The translations under genes were made by a program, and so were the position numbers. From Rhizobium glycinendophyticum (GTDB lineage Bacteria > Pseudomonadota > Alphaproteobacteria > Rhizobiales > Rhizobiaceae), in NCBI RefSeq assembly GCF_006443685.1, contig NZ_VFYP01000002.1, positions 186,001-250,000 of the forward strand: a stretch of 64,000 nucleotides of DNA, given 5' to 3'. Below, in pieces: positions 33,812-42,543 of the stretch (its first letter is position 1; each line of letters begins with the position of its first letter). The notes under the pieces were generated by a model, which worked only from the letters and a program-made list of their open reading frames with translations, searched no databases and was not told the DNA's origin.

Positions 33812-34243
33812 TCAGACGGGCGGTTTATCGAGACCACCCATGCGGCAGACCTCGAAATATTCGTCTTCGGTCACCGGTTGGACGGAGAGACGCATCGACG
33901 TGACCAGAGACATCTTGGCGAGCTTTTCGTTCGCCTTGATGTCCTTGAGGCTCACCGGCTTTGGCATGTCGCAGACGGCACGGATGTCGACGCAGTCCCA
34001 GCGGGCATCGCCTTCGGCGGTGGAATCCGGATGCGACAGAGCGCAGACCTCGACGATGCCGACGATCTCAAGCCCCTCGTTGGAGTGGTAGAAGAAGCCC
34101 TTGTCGCCGATCTTCATCGCCCGCATGTTGTTGCGAGCGAGATAGTTGCGAACGCCAGTCCATTCCTCGCCGACCTCGCCCTTGGCCTTCTGCATCTCCC
34201 AGGACCACTTGAAGGGCTCGGACTTGTAAAGCCAGAACGCCAT
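33812..34243 (-). CDS. EVE domain protein
   Basis: This 143-residue protein is a stand-alone EVE domain, a PUA/YTH-like fold thought to bind modified nucleic-acid bases. Signatures are WLYKSEPFKWSWE, WTGVRNYLARNNM, GDKGFFYHSN and IVGIVEV. The ATG at 34243 gives the usual N-terminus (MAFWLYKSEPF); a GTG at 34252 overlapping the previous stop is an alternative start. It lies within the tsaD-gpsA operon-like run. Confidence 0.88.
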   Translation of the reverse strand: MAFWLYKSEPFKWSWEMQKAKGEVGEEWTGVRNYLARNNMRAMKIGDKGFFYHSNEGLEIVGIVEVCALSHPDSTAEGDARWDCVDIRAVCDMPKPVSLKDIKANEKLAKMSLVTSMRLSVQPVTEDEYFEVCRMGGLDKPPV

Positions 34244-34248
34244 CCTGC

Positions 34249-34542
34249 TCACGCCTCCGGATTGTTGAAGACCCAGTTGTAGGGCTTGATCTCGACCGTC
34301 TCGAACAGGCCGGCCTTGGCGTAGGGGTCTTGTGCTGCGAGCGCCTTCGCGGCCTCAATGTCATCGGCAGCGATGAGCAACATCGAGCCACAAGGCTTGC
34401 CGTCGGAATCAAGGAAGGGGCCGGCGATCTTCAACTGGCCGGCAGCATTCAGCCCGTTCAGCCATTCGACATGGGGCGGACGCGTTTCCATCCGAAGGTT
34501 CAGGTGTCCAGGCTTGTCGGCGCAGATGACGGCAAACAACAT
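34249..34542 (-). CDS. YciI-like protein
   Basis: This 97-residue protein has the ferredoxin-like YciI fold pattern: MLFAVICADKPGHLNLR, RPPHVEWLNGL with the conserved histidine, and the DDPYAKAGLFE-type segment (here AQDPYAKAGLFETVEIKPYN). Family members include dehydrochlorinase-like enzymes, but most have no known substrate. It sits 22 bases after gpsA and 5 before the EVE gene. Confidence 0.88.
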   Translation of the reverse strand: MLFAVICADKPGHLNLRMETRPPHVEWLNGLNAAGQLKIAGPFLDSDGKPCGSMLLIAADDIEAAKALAAQDPYAKAGLFETVEIKPYNWVFNNPEA

Positions 34543-34564
34543 CTTCTCTCTCCTAGGGGATCTC

Positions 34565-35554
34565 TTACTCGGTGGTGATCGGTCGTGACATCAGTTGGGT
34601 GATGGCGGTCGGAATATCCAGCCGGCCATCGATGATTGCGGCGACGGCCGCGGTGATCGGCATTTCGATCTGGTGCCCTTCGGCAAGCCGCGCGGCAACG
34701 GCCGCCGCAAAGGCGCCCTCGACAAGTGCCCCGCCCTGAGCGGTGATGGCTTCGCCGCGCCCGAGTGCCAGGCCGAAGCGCAGATTGCGCGATTGGTGGC
34801 TGGTGGCGGTCAAGACGAGATCGCCGAGCCCGGACAGACCACGCACCGTATCCCCTCGCCCGCCCATGGCCTCGACCAAACGGGACATCTCGGCAAGTCC
34901 GCGTGCAATCAACGCGGCGCGAGCCGAATCCCCCAGGCCCATGCCTTCGACGATGCCGCAGGCGATCGCAAGCACGTTCTTCAGGGCACCCCCGAGCTGC
35001 ACGCCGATGCGATCGTCGGACGCGTAAAGACGGAACGTCTGGCCGGAGATGCTCTTTGCCAGTGCTTCGGCCGTCGCGAGATCCTGCGCTGCAACCGCCA
35101 TCGCCGTCGGCAGGCCTTTGGCGATATCGGCGGCGAAACCGGGGCCAGATAGCACAGCAATCGGATGATCCGGGAGCGCGCCTTCAAGAACATCCGTGAG
35201 GAGACGTGACGTCTGCTTCTCGATACCCTTGGCGCAGATCACCACGGGGACGCCAGACTTCAGATAGGGGCGATAGGTTTCCGCAGCGGCGATTTGCGCC
35301 TGGGACGGCATGGCAAAGAGCACGACATCAGCCGCCCGGAGGTCTTCTATCCGAGCGGAATAGTCGAGGGTGGATGGCAGCGTGATGCCGGGCAGTGCCG
35401 CCTGATGCCGCCGCAGTTGGACGAGATCGGCCATGGCCGACGGATCGCGTCCCAGCAGAAGGGTGCGCGCCTTGCCGGTCTGGGCAATCACAGCAGCAAG
35501 GGCCGTACCGAAGGCGCCCGCGCCGACGACCGTGATGCCGGGAAGCATGCTCAT
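34565..35554 (-). CDS. gpsA: Glycerol-3-phosphate dehydrogenase [NAD(P)+]
   Basis: The ATG at 35554 overlaps the tsaD stop as ATGA and gives 329 residues, so translational coupling is likely; an ATG six bases further in is an alternative. The enzyme reduces dihydroxyacetone phosphate to sn-glycerol-3-phosphate for phospholipid synthesis. Motifs are [48 protein letters not shown] and the catalytic-lysine region [17 protein letters not shown]. The terminal lobe ends [14 protein letters not shown]. Confidence 0.96.
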   Translation of the reverse strand: MSMLPGITVVGAGAFGTALAAVIAQTGKARTLLLGRDPSAMADLVQLRRHQAALPGITLPSTLDYSARIEDLRAADVVLFAMPSQAQIAAAETYRPYLKSGVPVVICAKGIEKQTSRLLTDVLEGALPDHPIAVLSGPGFAADIAKGLPTAMAVAAQDLATAEALAKSISGQTFRLYASDDRIGVQLGGALKNVLAIACGIVEGMGLGDSARAALIARGLAEMSRLVEAMGGRGDTVRGLSGLGDLVLTATSHQSRNLRFGLALGRGEAITAQGGALVEGAFAAAVAARLAEGHQIEMPITAAVAAIIDGRLDIPTAITQLMSRPITTE

Positions 35555-36645
35555 GCCTTGGCCCCCCGCTTGCCGTAAGCGAGCAGCGCCTTTGCATCCG
35601 CATCGAGCGGCCAACGGGACCGGGGCGCGACCGCGAGTTCATCAGCCGGCATATCGAGCGCCATGCGTTCCAGGCCGGCCCAGGCGATCATCACGGCATT
35701 GTCGGTGCACAGGTGATGCGGCGGAGCGACAAAACGGAAGCCATTGATTGCGCAGAGCTCATCCAGAGTTTGCCGAACCACCTTGTTGGCGGCCACCCCA
35801 CCGGCCACCACAAGGGCGGGCTGATCGACGTCGGGATAGAGCTCAGCAAAACGCTGCAACCCGCGCCCAATGCGATCCTTCAAGGTTCGGGAAATCGCAT
35901 GTTGGAAGGAAGCGCAGATATCGGCGATATCCTGGTCCGTGACGGGTGCGATACCTTCAGCTGCCTGACGAACAGCCGTCTTCAGACCAGAGAAGGAGAA
36001 ATCGAGCCGAGCCTCCCCGACCAGCGGCCGTGGAAATGCGAAACGCTTCGGATCACCATTCGCCGCAGCCCGCTCGACGGCCGGGCCGCCGGGATAAGGT
36101 AGGCCGAGTAGCTTCGCAGTCTTGTCAAAGGCTTCGCCAAGAGCGTCGTCGATCGTGGTGCCCCAGCGTTCGTATTCTCCAACACCCTTGACCAACACCA
36201 ACTGCGTGTGGCCGCCGGAAACGAGCAACATCAGGTAAGGAAAGGCAACGCCGTCGGTCAGCCGCGCCGTGAGCGCATGGCCTTCGAGATGATTGATCGC
36301 GTAGAGCGGCTTATTGATCGCCATAGCAATCGCCTTGCCGGTCATCAGTCCAACCAGCAATCCACCGATCAGCCCCGGCCCTGAGGTCGCTGCGATAGCA
36401 TCCACGTCTGCAAGCGTGACGCCCGACCGCTTTAGGGCTTCCTCGATGAGCGTATCCAACGCATCGACATGAGCGCGAGCCGCGATTTCCGGGACAACGC
36501 CGCCATAGGCGCTGTGCTCGTCAAGCTGGCTGAGCACGACGTCGGCCTCGGTTACGGCAGACCCGTCTTGCATCCGTGTGACGACGGCTGCTGCCGTCTC
36601 GTCACAGCTGGTTTCGATGCCCAGAATGCGCAGTTTGGATGCCAT
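35551..36645 (-). CDS. tsaD: tRNA N6-adenosine threonylcarbamoyltransferase
   Basis: TsaD, with TsaB and TsaE, transfers threonylcarbamoyl to A37 of ANN-decoding tRNAs. The N-terminus [18 protein letters not shown], the metal-binding HLEGH motif, [11 protein letters not shown] and the C-terminal [15 protein letters not shown] and [10 protein letters not shown] blocks are typical. The ATG at 36645 (364 residues) is preferred; an ATG at 36657 would add four residues, with no better ribosome binding site. The gene is divergent from hemC, with 72 bases between starts. Confidence 0.95.
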   Translation of the reverse strand: MASKLRILGIETSCDETAAAVVTRMQDGSAVTEADVVLSQLDEHSAYGGVVPEIAARAHVDALDTLIEEALKRSGVTLADVDAIAATSGPGLIGGLLVGLMTGKAIAMAINKPLYAINHLEGHALTARLTDGVAFPYLMLLVSGGHTQLVLVKGVGEYERWGTTIDDALGEAFDKTAKLLGLPYPGGPAVERAAANGDPKRFAFPRPLVGEARLDFSFSGLKTAVRQAAEGIAPVTDQDIADICASFQHAISRTLKDRIGRGLQRFAELYPDVDQPALVVAGGVAANKVVRQTLDELCAINGFRFVAPPHHLCTDNAVMIAWAGLERMALDMPADELAVAPRSRWPLDADAKALLAYGKRGAKA

Positions 36646-36717
36646 GGAGCCTGTCATTGATTGCGGTTGCCGAGAAACCGGTCTACGAAACCTGTCGGTA
36701 ACAACGGACAAGTTCGG

Positions 36718-37647
36718 ATGCAAACAAAACCTTTCCGTATCGGCACGCGCGGCAGCCCTCTGGCGCTTGCTCAGGCCTCAGAGACGCGCGCCCGCCTCAT
36801 GGTGGCCTTTGATCTTCCGGAGGAGATGTTCGAAATCGTGGTTCTTTCGACGAAGGGTGACCGGATCACCGATCGGCCTCTGTCAGAGATCGGCGGCAAA
36901 GGGCTGTTCACTGAGGAACTGGAAGAGCAGCTTCTCTCCGGCCACCTCGACTTTGCTGTGCATTCTTCCAAGGACATGCCGACCAAGCTGCCGGACGGCC
37001 TCTTTCTGTCCGCATTCCTGCCCCGCGAAGATGTGCGTGATGCTGTCGTTGGCCGCACCGCGCCGACGCTCAAGGAACTTCCGCAGGGTGCGACCGTCGG
37101 CTCCTCGTCGCTGCGCCGACAGGCCCTCATTCGCCGGCTTCGCCCGGATATCAATGTCATCACCTTCCGCGGTCTCGTCGACACGAGGCTGCGCAAGCTT
37201 GCCGAGGGCGAGGTCGATGCCACCTTGCTCGCCTTTGCCGGACTGAAGCGGCTCGGGAAACAGGATGTCCCGACGGAACTGCTCGATCCCAGCGATTTCC
37301 CCCCGGCACCGGCACAAGGAGCGATCTGCATCGAAAGCCGCATCGGTGATTCGAGGGTGAACGAGTTGCTCGATGCCATCAACCACCGCGACACTTTCGA
37401 TGCCGTGAGCTGCGAGCGTGCTTTCCTGGGCGCCCTGGACGGCTCCTGTCGTACGCCGATTGCCGGCCATGCAACGGTCGACGGCGACGCGATCCGGTTT
37501 TCCGGAATGATCCTCACGCCTGACGGCAGCCGCTGGCATGATGTGGAGATCGAAGGAAGTCGCACGGACGCCGCAATACTGGGTGCCACGGCCGGCGGGA
37601 CGATCCGCACCAAGGCCGGCACCGACTTCTTCGACAGCTGGGCCTGA
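36718..37647 (+). CDS. hemC: Hydroxymethylbilane synthase (porphobilinogen deaminase)
   Basis: The ATG at 36718 gives 309 residues, beginning [15 protein letters not shown]. The enzyme polymerises four porphobilinogens to hydroxymethylbilane in heme synthesis. Seen are the [16 protein letters not shown] block, [15 protein letters not shown] with conserved arginines, and Cys244 in [12 protein letters not shown], which carries the dipyrromethane cofactor. It is the first gene of a heme run; hemD follows after 3 bases. Confidence 0.97.
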   Translation: MQTKPFRIGTRGSPLALAQASETRARLMVAFDLPEEMFEIVVLSTKGDRITDRPLSEIGGKGLFTEELEEQLLSGHLDFAVHSSKDMPTKLPDGLFLSAFLPREDVRDAVVGRTAPTLKELPQGATVGSSSLRRQALIRRLRPDINVITFRGLVDTRLRKLAEGEVDATLLAFAGLKRLGKQDVPTELLDPSDFPPAPAQGAICIESRIGDSRVNELLDAINHRDTFDAVSCERAFLGALDGSCRTPIAGHATVDGDAIRFSGMILTPDGSRWHDVEIEGSRTDAAILGATAGGTIRTKAGTDFFDSWA

Positions 37648-37650
37648 GCC

Positions 37651-38373
37651 ATGCGCGTTCTGGTGACGCGCCCGATGCCGGCAGCTGAAAGAACCGCTGC
37701 GGAACTGACGAAGCGCGGTCACCAGCCGGTGCTGCTGCCTCTGATGCGGGCCGAACATCGAACCGACACGCTACGGCCGGCGCCTTTGCCAGGCGCATCG
37801 GCTCTGGCTGTGACCAGCGCCGAAGCCCTCCGCGCTTTGGCGGAGCTTCCACCACAAGAGAGGCAACCTTATCTCGCCTTGCCGCTCTTTGCGGTTGGTG
37901 AAGCGACGAAAGCGCAGGCCCGATCCCTCGGCTTTGATCGGATCGAGACGGGCGCAGGAGACGGCGCCGCCCTTGCCCGGCATCTGCTGGGGTCACCTGA
38001 GATCGACGCGGCAGAGCCAATTCTCTATCTCGCCGGCAACCCAAGATCGCCGGAATTCGAACAGACGCTGGCTGATGCCTCACGCCGGCTGAAGGTCATC
38101 GAATGCTATAGGATGGTCACAATCAAGCGCGAACCGGAAGACTTAGCCCGGGCTCTGGCATTCCCGCTGGATTGCGTCCTCCTCTACTCCTCAGAAACCG
38201 CGCGGCAATTCGCGGCCTTGGCAAAAGCAGGCGCTTTTCCGGCCGATCGGGTAAAAAGCCTCCGCTTCCTGTGTCTCAGCCACAAGATTGCCGCCGCATT
38301 GCCGGAAGATTTTATGGCTTATGCGGTCTGGCCGATGGAACCTCGCGAGGACTTAGTCCTTGATCTGGTCTAG
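37651..38373 (+). CDS. hemD: Uroporphyrinogen-III synthase
   Basis: This 240-residue protein follows hemC by 3 bases. HemD cyclises hydroxymethylbilane with inversion of ring D. The family is poorly conserved in sequence, but the start MRVLVTRPMPAAERTAAEL, the ALAVTSAEALRAL segment, FAVGEATKAQA and the YLAGNPRSPEFEQTL segment fit well, as does the two-domain size. Operon position gives strong support. Confidence 0.93.
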   Translation: MRVLVTRPMPAAERTAAELTKRGHQPVLLPLMRAEHRTDTLRPAPLPGASALAVTSAEALRALAELPPQERQPYLALPLFAVGEATKAQARSLGFDRIETGAGDGAALARHLLGSPEIDAAEPILYLAGNPRSPEFEQTLADASRRLKVIECYRMVTIKREPEDLARALAFPLDCVLLYSSETARQFAALAKAGAFPADRVKSLRFLCLSHKIAAALPEDFMAYAVWPMEPREDLVLDLV

Positions 38374-38463
38374 GGCGGGGAACAAGGAAATGGACCTTCA
38401 CCCTTCCCATCGCTGCGCGGACTGACTAGGTTTAATTGCATCTAGGGAAATGAAGAGGTTGCC

Positions 38464-39702
38464 ATGGTTTCCGGAAAGCCACCCCGTCGATCGAAGTCCC
38501 CGGACGATCCGGTCACGATCGAACTGACGGCCAAGGAAACGGCACCGACGGACGAGGCCGCACAGGCGCCAGACGTCGCTCGCACCGAGGATATGACGCC
38601 AATCGCTGAGCCGGGCGTTGGCGACACTGCCGAAACGAGCCCCTTGGATGAGACGTCGCGCGCAGACACTGCTGCCGAACCAACGACTTCGGACAGCGCC
38701 ACGGTTCCCCCCGCCAGCCCGGACACCTCCGGCAACAGCACGGTCACGACCGTTTCGCCCTCCACCTCTGCGCTCATCGCTTCCGGTATATTCGGGGGTC
38801 TGATCGCTTTGGCACTCGCCGGCAGCATGCAATATGCCGGCGTCATTCCGGGCATCGGACCTCAACAGCAGGCACCGGCCGAAGCGAGCGACGGCACCGA
38901 ACTGGAAGCCCTGAGGGCTGAAGTCGCCCGATTGGCGAATGCCCCGCCAGGCTCCGCTGCGGATCCAGCGCTCGTCGAACGCATCGCAGCATTGGAAGCC
39001 AAGGCTGCCAATGGCGAGGCGAACCCGAGTGTCGATCCATCGATCGTCGAGGAATTGCGCACCCAGCTTGCCGGCGCCGAACAGTCGATCGCGGCCCTTC
39101 GCGACCAGATCGCCAGCAATGCAAAAGCTCTGGACGAGAGCCGGACACGGCTGAGCGAAGCGGAGCGCAAGATTGATGAACCGCGCAGCGATGTCGAAAT
39201 GGCGCGTGCAATAGCTCTGGCCGGCCTGAAGACAGCGATTGACCGTGGCGGTCCTTTCCTCTCTGAACTTGATGCGCTGAAGAGCGTTTCGCCCGAAGAC
39301 CCGGCCATCACCCCTCTGTCGCGCATGGCCTCGGCTGGCCTTCAGTCTCGCTCGGAGCTCTCACGCGACTTCAGCCAGGTTTCCGATGATATCCTTACTG
39401 CGATCAACCAGCCCGATGTCGGCGAAGGCTGGACAGACCGCTTGCTTGCCAGCGCGAAGTCTCTGGTGAAGGTTCGCCCGGTCGGCAATGTCGAGGGCGA
39501 GACGCCTGAGGCCATTGTCGCCCGCGTTGAGAACAAACTGCAGAACGGCGACCTGAAGGGCGCCGCTCTTGAATGGGAGACATTGCCGGAAGCCGGCAAG
39601 GCAGCCTCGGCTGACTTCGGCGAGGCCTTGAAAAACCGCATCGAGGCGGAAGAGGTGGTGGCGGGCGCCTTGTCCAAGACCATCGCTGGAAATGGGGGCT
39701 GA
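38464..39702 (+). CDS. Mitofilin/Mic60-like inner membrane protein
   Basis: This 412-residue protein has an N-terminal soluble region rich in Pro, Thr, Asp and Glu (residues 1-95), one membrane helix near 98-120 (ASGIFGGLIALALAGSM), a coiled-coil periplasmic region (about 138-255, with repeated ALEAK and ALRDQI-type heptads) and a C-terminal mitofilin-like domain. This layout and the hem neighbourhood match the alphaproteobacterial Mic60 described as the ancestor of mitochondrial cristae-junction protein Mic60 (COG4223). It probably shapes or contacts the inner membrane. It lies 90 bases after hemD and 4 before the HemY-like gene. Confidence 0.78.
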   Translation: MVSGKPPRRSKSPDDPVTIELTAKETAPTDEAAQAPDVARTEDMTPIAEPGVGDTAETSPLDETSRADTAAEPTTSDSATVPPASPDTSGNSTVTTVSPSTSALIASGIFGGLIALALAGSMQYAGVIPGIGPQQQAPAEASDGTELEALRAEVARLANAPPGSAADPALVERIAALEAKAANGEANPSVDPSIVEELRTQLAGAEQSIAALRDQIASNAKALDESRTRLSEAERKIDEPRSDVEMARAIALAGLKTAIDRGGPFLSELDALKSVSPEDPAITPLSRMASAGLQSRSELSRDFSQVSDDILTAINQPDVGEGWTDRLLASAKSLVKVRPVGNVEGETPEAIVARVENKLQNGDLKGAALEWETLPEAGKAASADFGEALKNRIEAEEVVAGALSKTIAGNGG

Positions 39703-39706
39703 TGGC

Positions 39707-41326
39707 ATGACGACGATCTTCAAGGTACTGTTCTTTCTCGCCCTGATCCTCGCCGCCGCCTTCGGATTTTCCTGGATTGCCGATCGCCCCGGCAATCTCT
39801 CGCTTGAGTGGGAGGGCCAGAACTACCAGACAACCCTAATGGTGGCGCTGACGGCCCTTGTCGCCCTGATCGGGCTGGTGATGGCCTTTTGGTGGATGAT
39901 CCGCACTCTGTGGACCTCACCGCATTCTGTTCGCCGTTTCTTCCGTGCTCGCAAGCGTGATCGTGGGTATCAGGCGCTGTCGACGGGCCTGATCGCGGCC
40001 GGCGCCGGCAATGCGCTGCTGGCTCGCAAGATGAGCGCCCGCGCCCGCGGCCTGATCCGCGCCGATCAGGAGCCGCTGATCCGCGTTCTGGACGCCCAGA
40101 CGGCCCTAATCGAAGGACGTCACGACGAGGCCCGACGGCTTTATCAAGAGATGTCTGAAGATCCCGAAACCCGAGAACTCGGCTTGCGGGGTCTCTATGT
40201 CGAGGCCAGCAGGCTCGGTGCACACGAGGCGGCACGCCAATATGCCGAGACGGCGGCCGAACATGCGCCCTATCTGCCGTGGGCCGCCAAGGCCACGCTG
40301 GAATATCGCTGCCGCGCCGGCCATTGGGATGACGCCATCCGCCTGCTCGATCAGCAGCGCATTGCCAATGTCATAGAGCGCCACGAAGCCGACCGACTGA
40401 AGGCGGTACTCCTGACAGCACGCGCCCAGGACCAGCTGGAGGCGGAACCGACTGCGGCCCGCGATAGCGCATTGAAAGCGTTGAAGCTGGCCAAGGATCT
40501 GGTGCCTGCGGCAATCGTTGCCGCGAAAGCCTATATTCGGGAAGACAACCTGCGCAAGGCGGCAAGCACGCTGGAACAAGTCTGGAAAATCGAACCCCAT
40601 CCAGAGATCGCGGCGGCTTATATGCGATCACGCAGCGGCGACAGTGCGGCAGACCGCCTGAAGAAGGCTGAAAAGCTGGAAGCGCTGAAGCCCAACAACA
40701 TCGAATCGCTGCTCGCAGTTGCAGAGGCGGCTCTCGACGCCCAGGATTTCAAACGTGCCCGGGCCAAGGCGGAAGCCGCTGCCCGCATGGGGTCCCGCGA
40801 ACGGGTCTATTTGCTTCTTGCCGACATCGAGGAAGCCGAAACCGGTGATCAGGGTCGTATCCGGCACTGGATGGGTCAGGCGCTCAAGGCGCCCCGTGAC
40901 CCGGCCTGGGTGGCAGACGGTCATGTCTCGGATCATTGGTTGCCGATCTCGCCCGTAACGGGCGGCCTCGATGCCTTCGAGTGGAAGGTTCCCATTGACC
41001 AGCTTGCAGGCCCGATTGAAGAAGGTAGCCTTTCCCAAGGAGAGCAGGCGCTTGCCTCACTTCCGCCGGTAAGCAGCTCTCCCAAGACGGAGGCGAAGCC
41101 AGCCAAGGTGATCGAGCCGGAGGTGGTCGTGATCCACCAGTCGGAGACGGTTGCGGAGCCCGCAGCCGACGAGGCCCCGACAAGAGCGACTGCGGAGCCT
41201 CCGAAGGCCACGAAGGCGGAGCCGATGACACCTGAGCCCTTCTTCGGCCGTCCGCCGGATGACCCAGGCGTCAAGGATCCCTTGGTGGCGACGGCCGAAC
41301 CCAAGACGCGTCTCAAGCTGTTCTGA
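39707..41326 (+). CDS. HemY-like TPR membrane protein
   Basis: From the ATG at 39707 the protein has 539 residues. Two N-terminal helices (about 3-22 and 44-66) belong to a HemY_N-type domain containing WIADRPGNLSLEWEGQ. Tetratricopeptide-like helical repeats cover roughly 130-400, and a Pro/Glu-rich tail (about 440-540) ends the protein. Despite the name, this family is not the protoporphyrinogen oxidase HemY of Gram-positive bacteria; its role in heme synthesis is unclear. It forms a unit with the Mic60-like gene (4-base gap). Confidence 0.88.
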   Translation: MTTIFKVLFFLALILAAAFGFSWIADRPGNLSLEWEGQNYQTTLMVALTALVALIGLVMAFWWMIRTLWTSPHSVRRFFRARKRDRGYQALSTGLIAAGAGNALLARKMSARARGLIRADQEPLIRVLDAQTALIEGRHDEARRLYQEMSEDPETRELGLRGLYVEASRLGAHEAARQYAETAAEHAPYLPWAAKATLEYRCRAGHWDDAIRLLDQQRIANVIERHEADRLKAVLLTARAQDQLEAEPTAARDSALKALKLAKDLVPAAIVAAKAYIREDNLRKAASTLEQVWKIEPHPEIAAAYMRSRSGDSAADRLKKAEKLEALKPNNIESLLAVAEAALDAQDFKRARAKAEAAARMGSRERVYLLLADIEEAETGDQGRIRHWMGQALKAPRDPAWVADGHVSDHWLPISPVTGGLDAFEWKVPIDQLAGPIEEGSLSQGEQALASLPPVSSSPKTEAKPAKVIEPEVVVIHQSETVAEPAADEAPTRATAEPPKATKAEPMTPEPFFGRPPDDPGVKDPLVATAEPKTRLKLF

Positions 41327-41336
41327 CAGGAACCCG

Positions 41337-41819
41337 ATGCTGCTCGATCGTCTCCAGACTTTTTTCCAATCCGTGATGCAAGACCATCCGAAATCGGTCT
41401 TTGCACCGGACGATCCACGCATTGCAGTCGCGGCTCTGTGCTTTCAGGTCATGGAAGCGGACGGCGTCGTGCTCGATGTCGAGCGCGACAAGTTGCGAGA
41501 CATCCTGCGGCAGCAATACGGCCTCGATGGCGAGCAGCTGGACGCGATGTTGCGAGCCGGCCAAGACGCCGAAAACGAGGCGGTCGACTATTACCGTTTC
41601 ACCAACGACCTCAAACGTCACCTCGATGAGGCCCAGCGGCAGCAACTGGTCGGGATCCTATGGGACATCGTCTACGCTGACGGCACGCGCAGCGAGATGG
41701 AAGATCACGCTATCTGGCGCGTGGCGGATCTGCTGGGTGTCTCGGGTCGAGAGCGCATCGCTCTCAGGCAAGAGGCTGCCCACCGGGCGGGCCTTGGAGC
41801 CACCGACGATGCATCCTGA
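41337..41819 (+). CDS. TerB family protein
   Basis: The ATG at 41337 with AGGA about 7 bases upstream gives 160 residues. The helical TerB-like fold is suggested by AVAALCFQVMEADGVVLDVE and the paired later block LVGILWDIVYADGTRSEMED, which carry the acidic residues of the family. TerB proteins are linked to tellurite resistance and membrane stress, but stand-alone members have no firm function. It is 10 bases after the HemY-like gene and overlaps the next gene by 11 bases. Confidence 0.85.
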   Translation: MLLDRLQTFFQSVMQDHPKSVFAPDDPRIAVAALCFQVMEADGVVLDVERDKLRDILRQQYGLDGEQLDAMLRAGQDAENEAVDYYRFTNDLKRHLDEAQRQQLVGILWDIVYADGTRSEMEDHAIWRVADLLGVSGRERIALRQEAAHRAGLGATDDAS

Positions 41820-42543
41820 CCGCCGGCTGCTCACCAGAAGCGGCAAGCAGCCTGTACTCATCGTCCTGCATCAGGAGCGGTCAAGCCCGGGTCGGGTGGG
41901 CCAGATGCTGGAGGAGAAGGGATACCCTCTCGATATCCGGCGACCGGTTCTCGGGCAATCGCTACCAGACACTTTGGCAGGTCACGCCGGCGCCGTCGTC
42001 TTCGGCGGGCCGATGAGTGCCAATGATCCCGAAGAGTTCGTTCGACAGGAAATCAGTTGGCTCAACGTGCCGCTGAAGGAGAACAAGCCGTTCCTCGGCA
42101 TCTGCCTTGGCGCCCAAATGCTGGTGCGCCAGCTCGGCGGGAAGGTCGAAGCGGACCGCGAACAGCGCACCGAAATCGGGTGGTATCCGATCCGTCCAAC
42201 CGAGCATGGGCGTCTGCTGATGCCGTGGCCAAAAATGGTCTATCATTTTCACCGGGAGGGATTTTCCCTGCCACATGGCGCCAAGCTTCTGGCAACTGGC
42301 GACATCTATCCAAATCAGGCTTTTCGGTATGGTGAGAATGCTTGGGGCGTTCAGTTCCATGCCGAACTAACGAGAGCCATGATGCACCGCTGGGTGGTAC
42401 ACGGCGCGCATCGCTTCGTCCTGCCCAATGCTCAGCAGGGCCGCGAGCATCTCGAAGGCCGCATGATCTTCGATGCGCCACTGAAGGCCTGGCTCTCAGA
42501 TTTCCTTGACCTCATCTTCGAGACGCCTCAGCGCGCTTCGTGA
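41809..42543 (+). CDS. Class I glutamine amidotransferase-like protein
   Basis: The ATG at 41809 overlaps the terB-like gene by 11 bases and gives 244 residues. The triad is visible: nucleophile Cys99 in FLGICLGAQML, and His184 and Glu186 in GVQFHAEL. The stand-alone form resembles GMP-synthase-like amidotransferases and gamma-glutamyl hydrolases acting on unknown small molecules. A long open frame upstream (from 41401) is an overlap with the terB-like gene and is not part of this protein. Its 3' end overlaps the convergent MFS gene by 16 bases. Confidence 0.88.
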   Translation: MHPDRRLLTRSGKQPVLIVLHQERSSPGRVGQMLEEKGYPLDIRRPVLGQSLPDTLAGHAGAVVFGGPMSANDPEEFVRQEISWLNVPLKENKPFLGICLGAQMLVRQLGGKVEADREQRTEIGWYPIRPTEHGRLLMPWPKMVYHFHREGFSLPHGAKLLATGDIYPNQAFRYGENAWGVQFHAELTRAMMHRWVVHGAHRFVLPNAQQGREHLEGRMIFDAPLKAWLSDFLDLIFETPQRAS

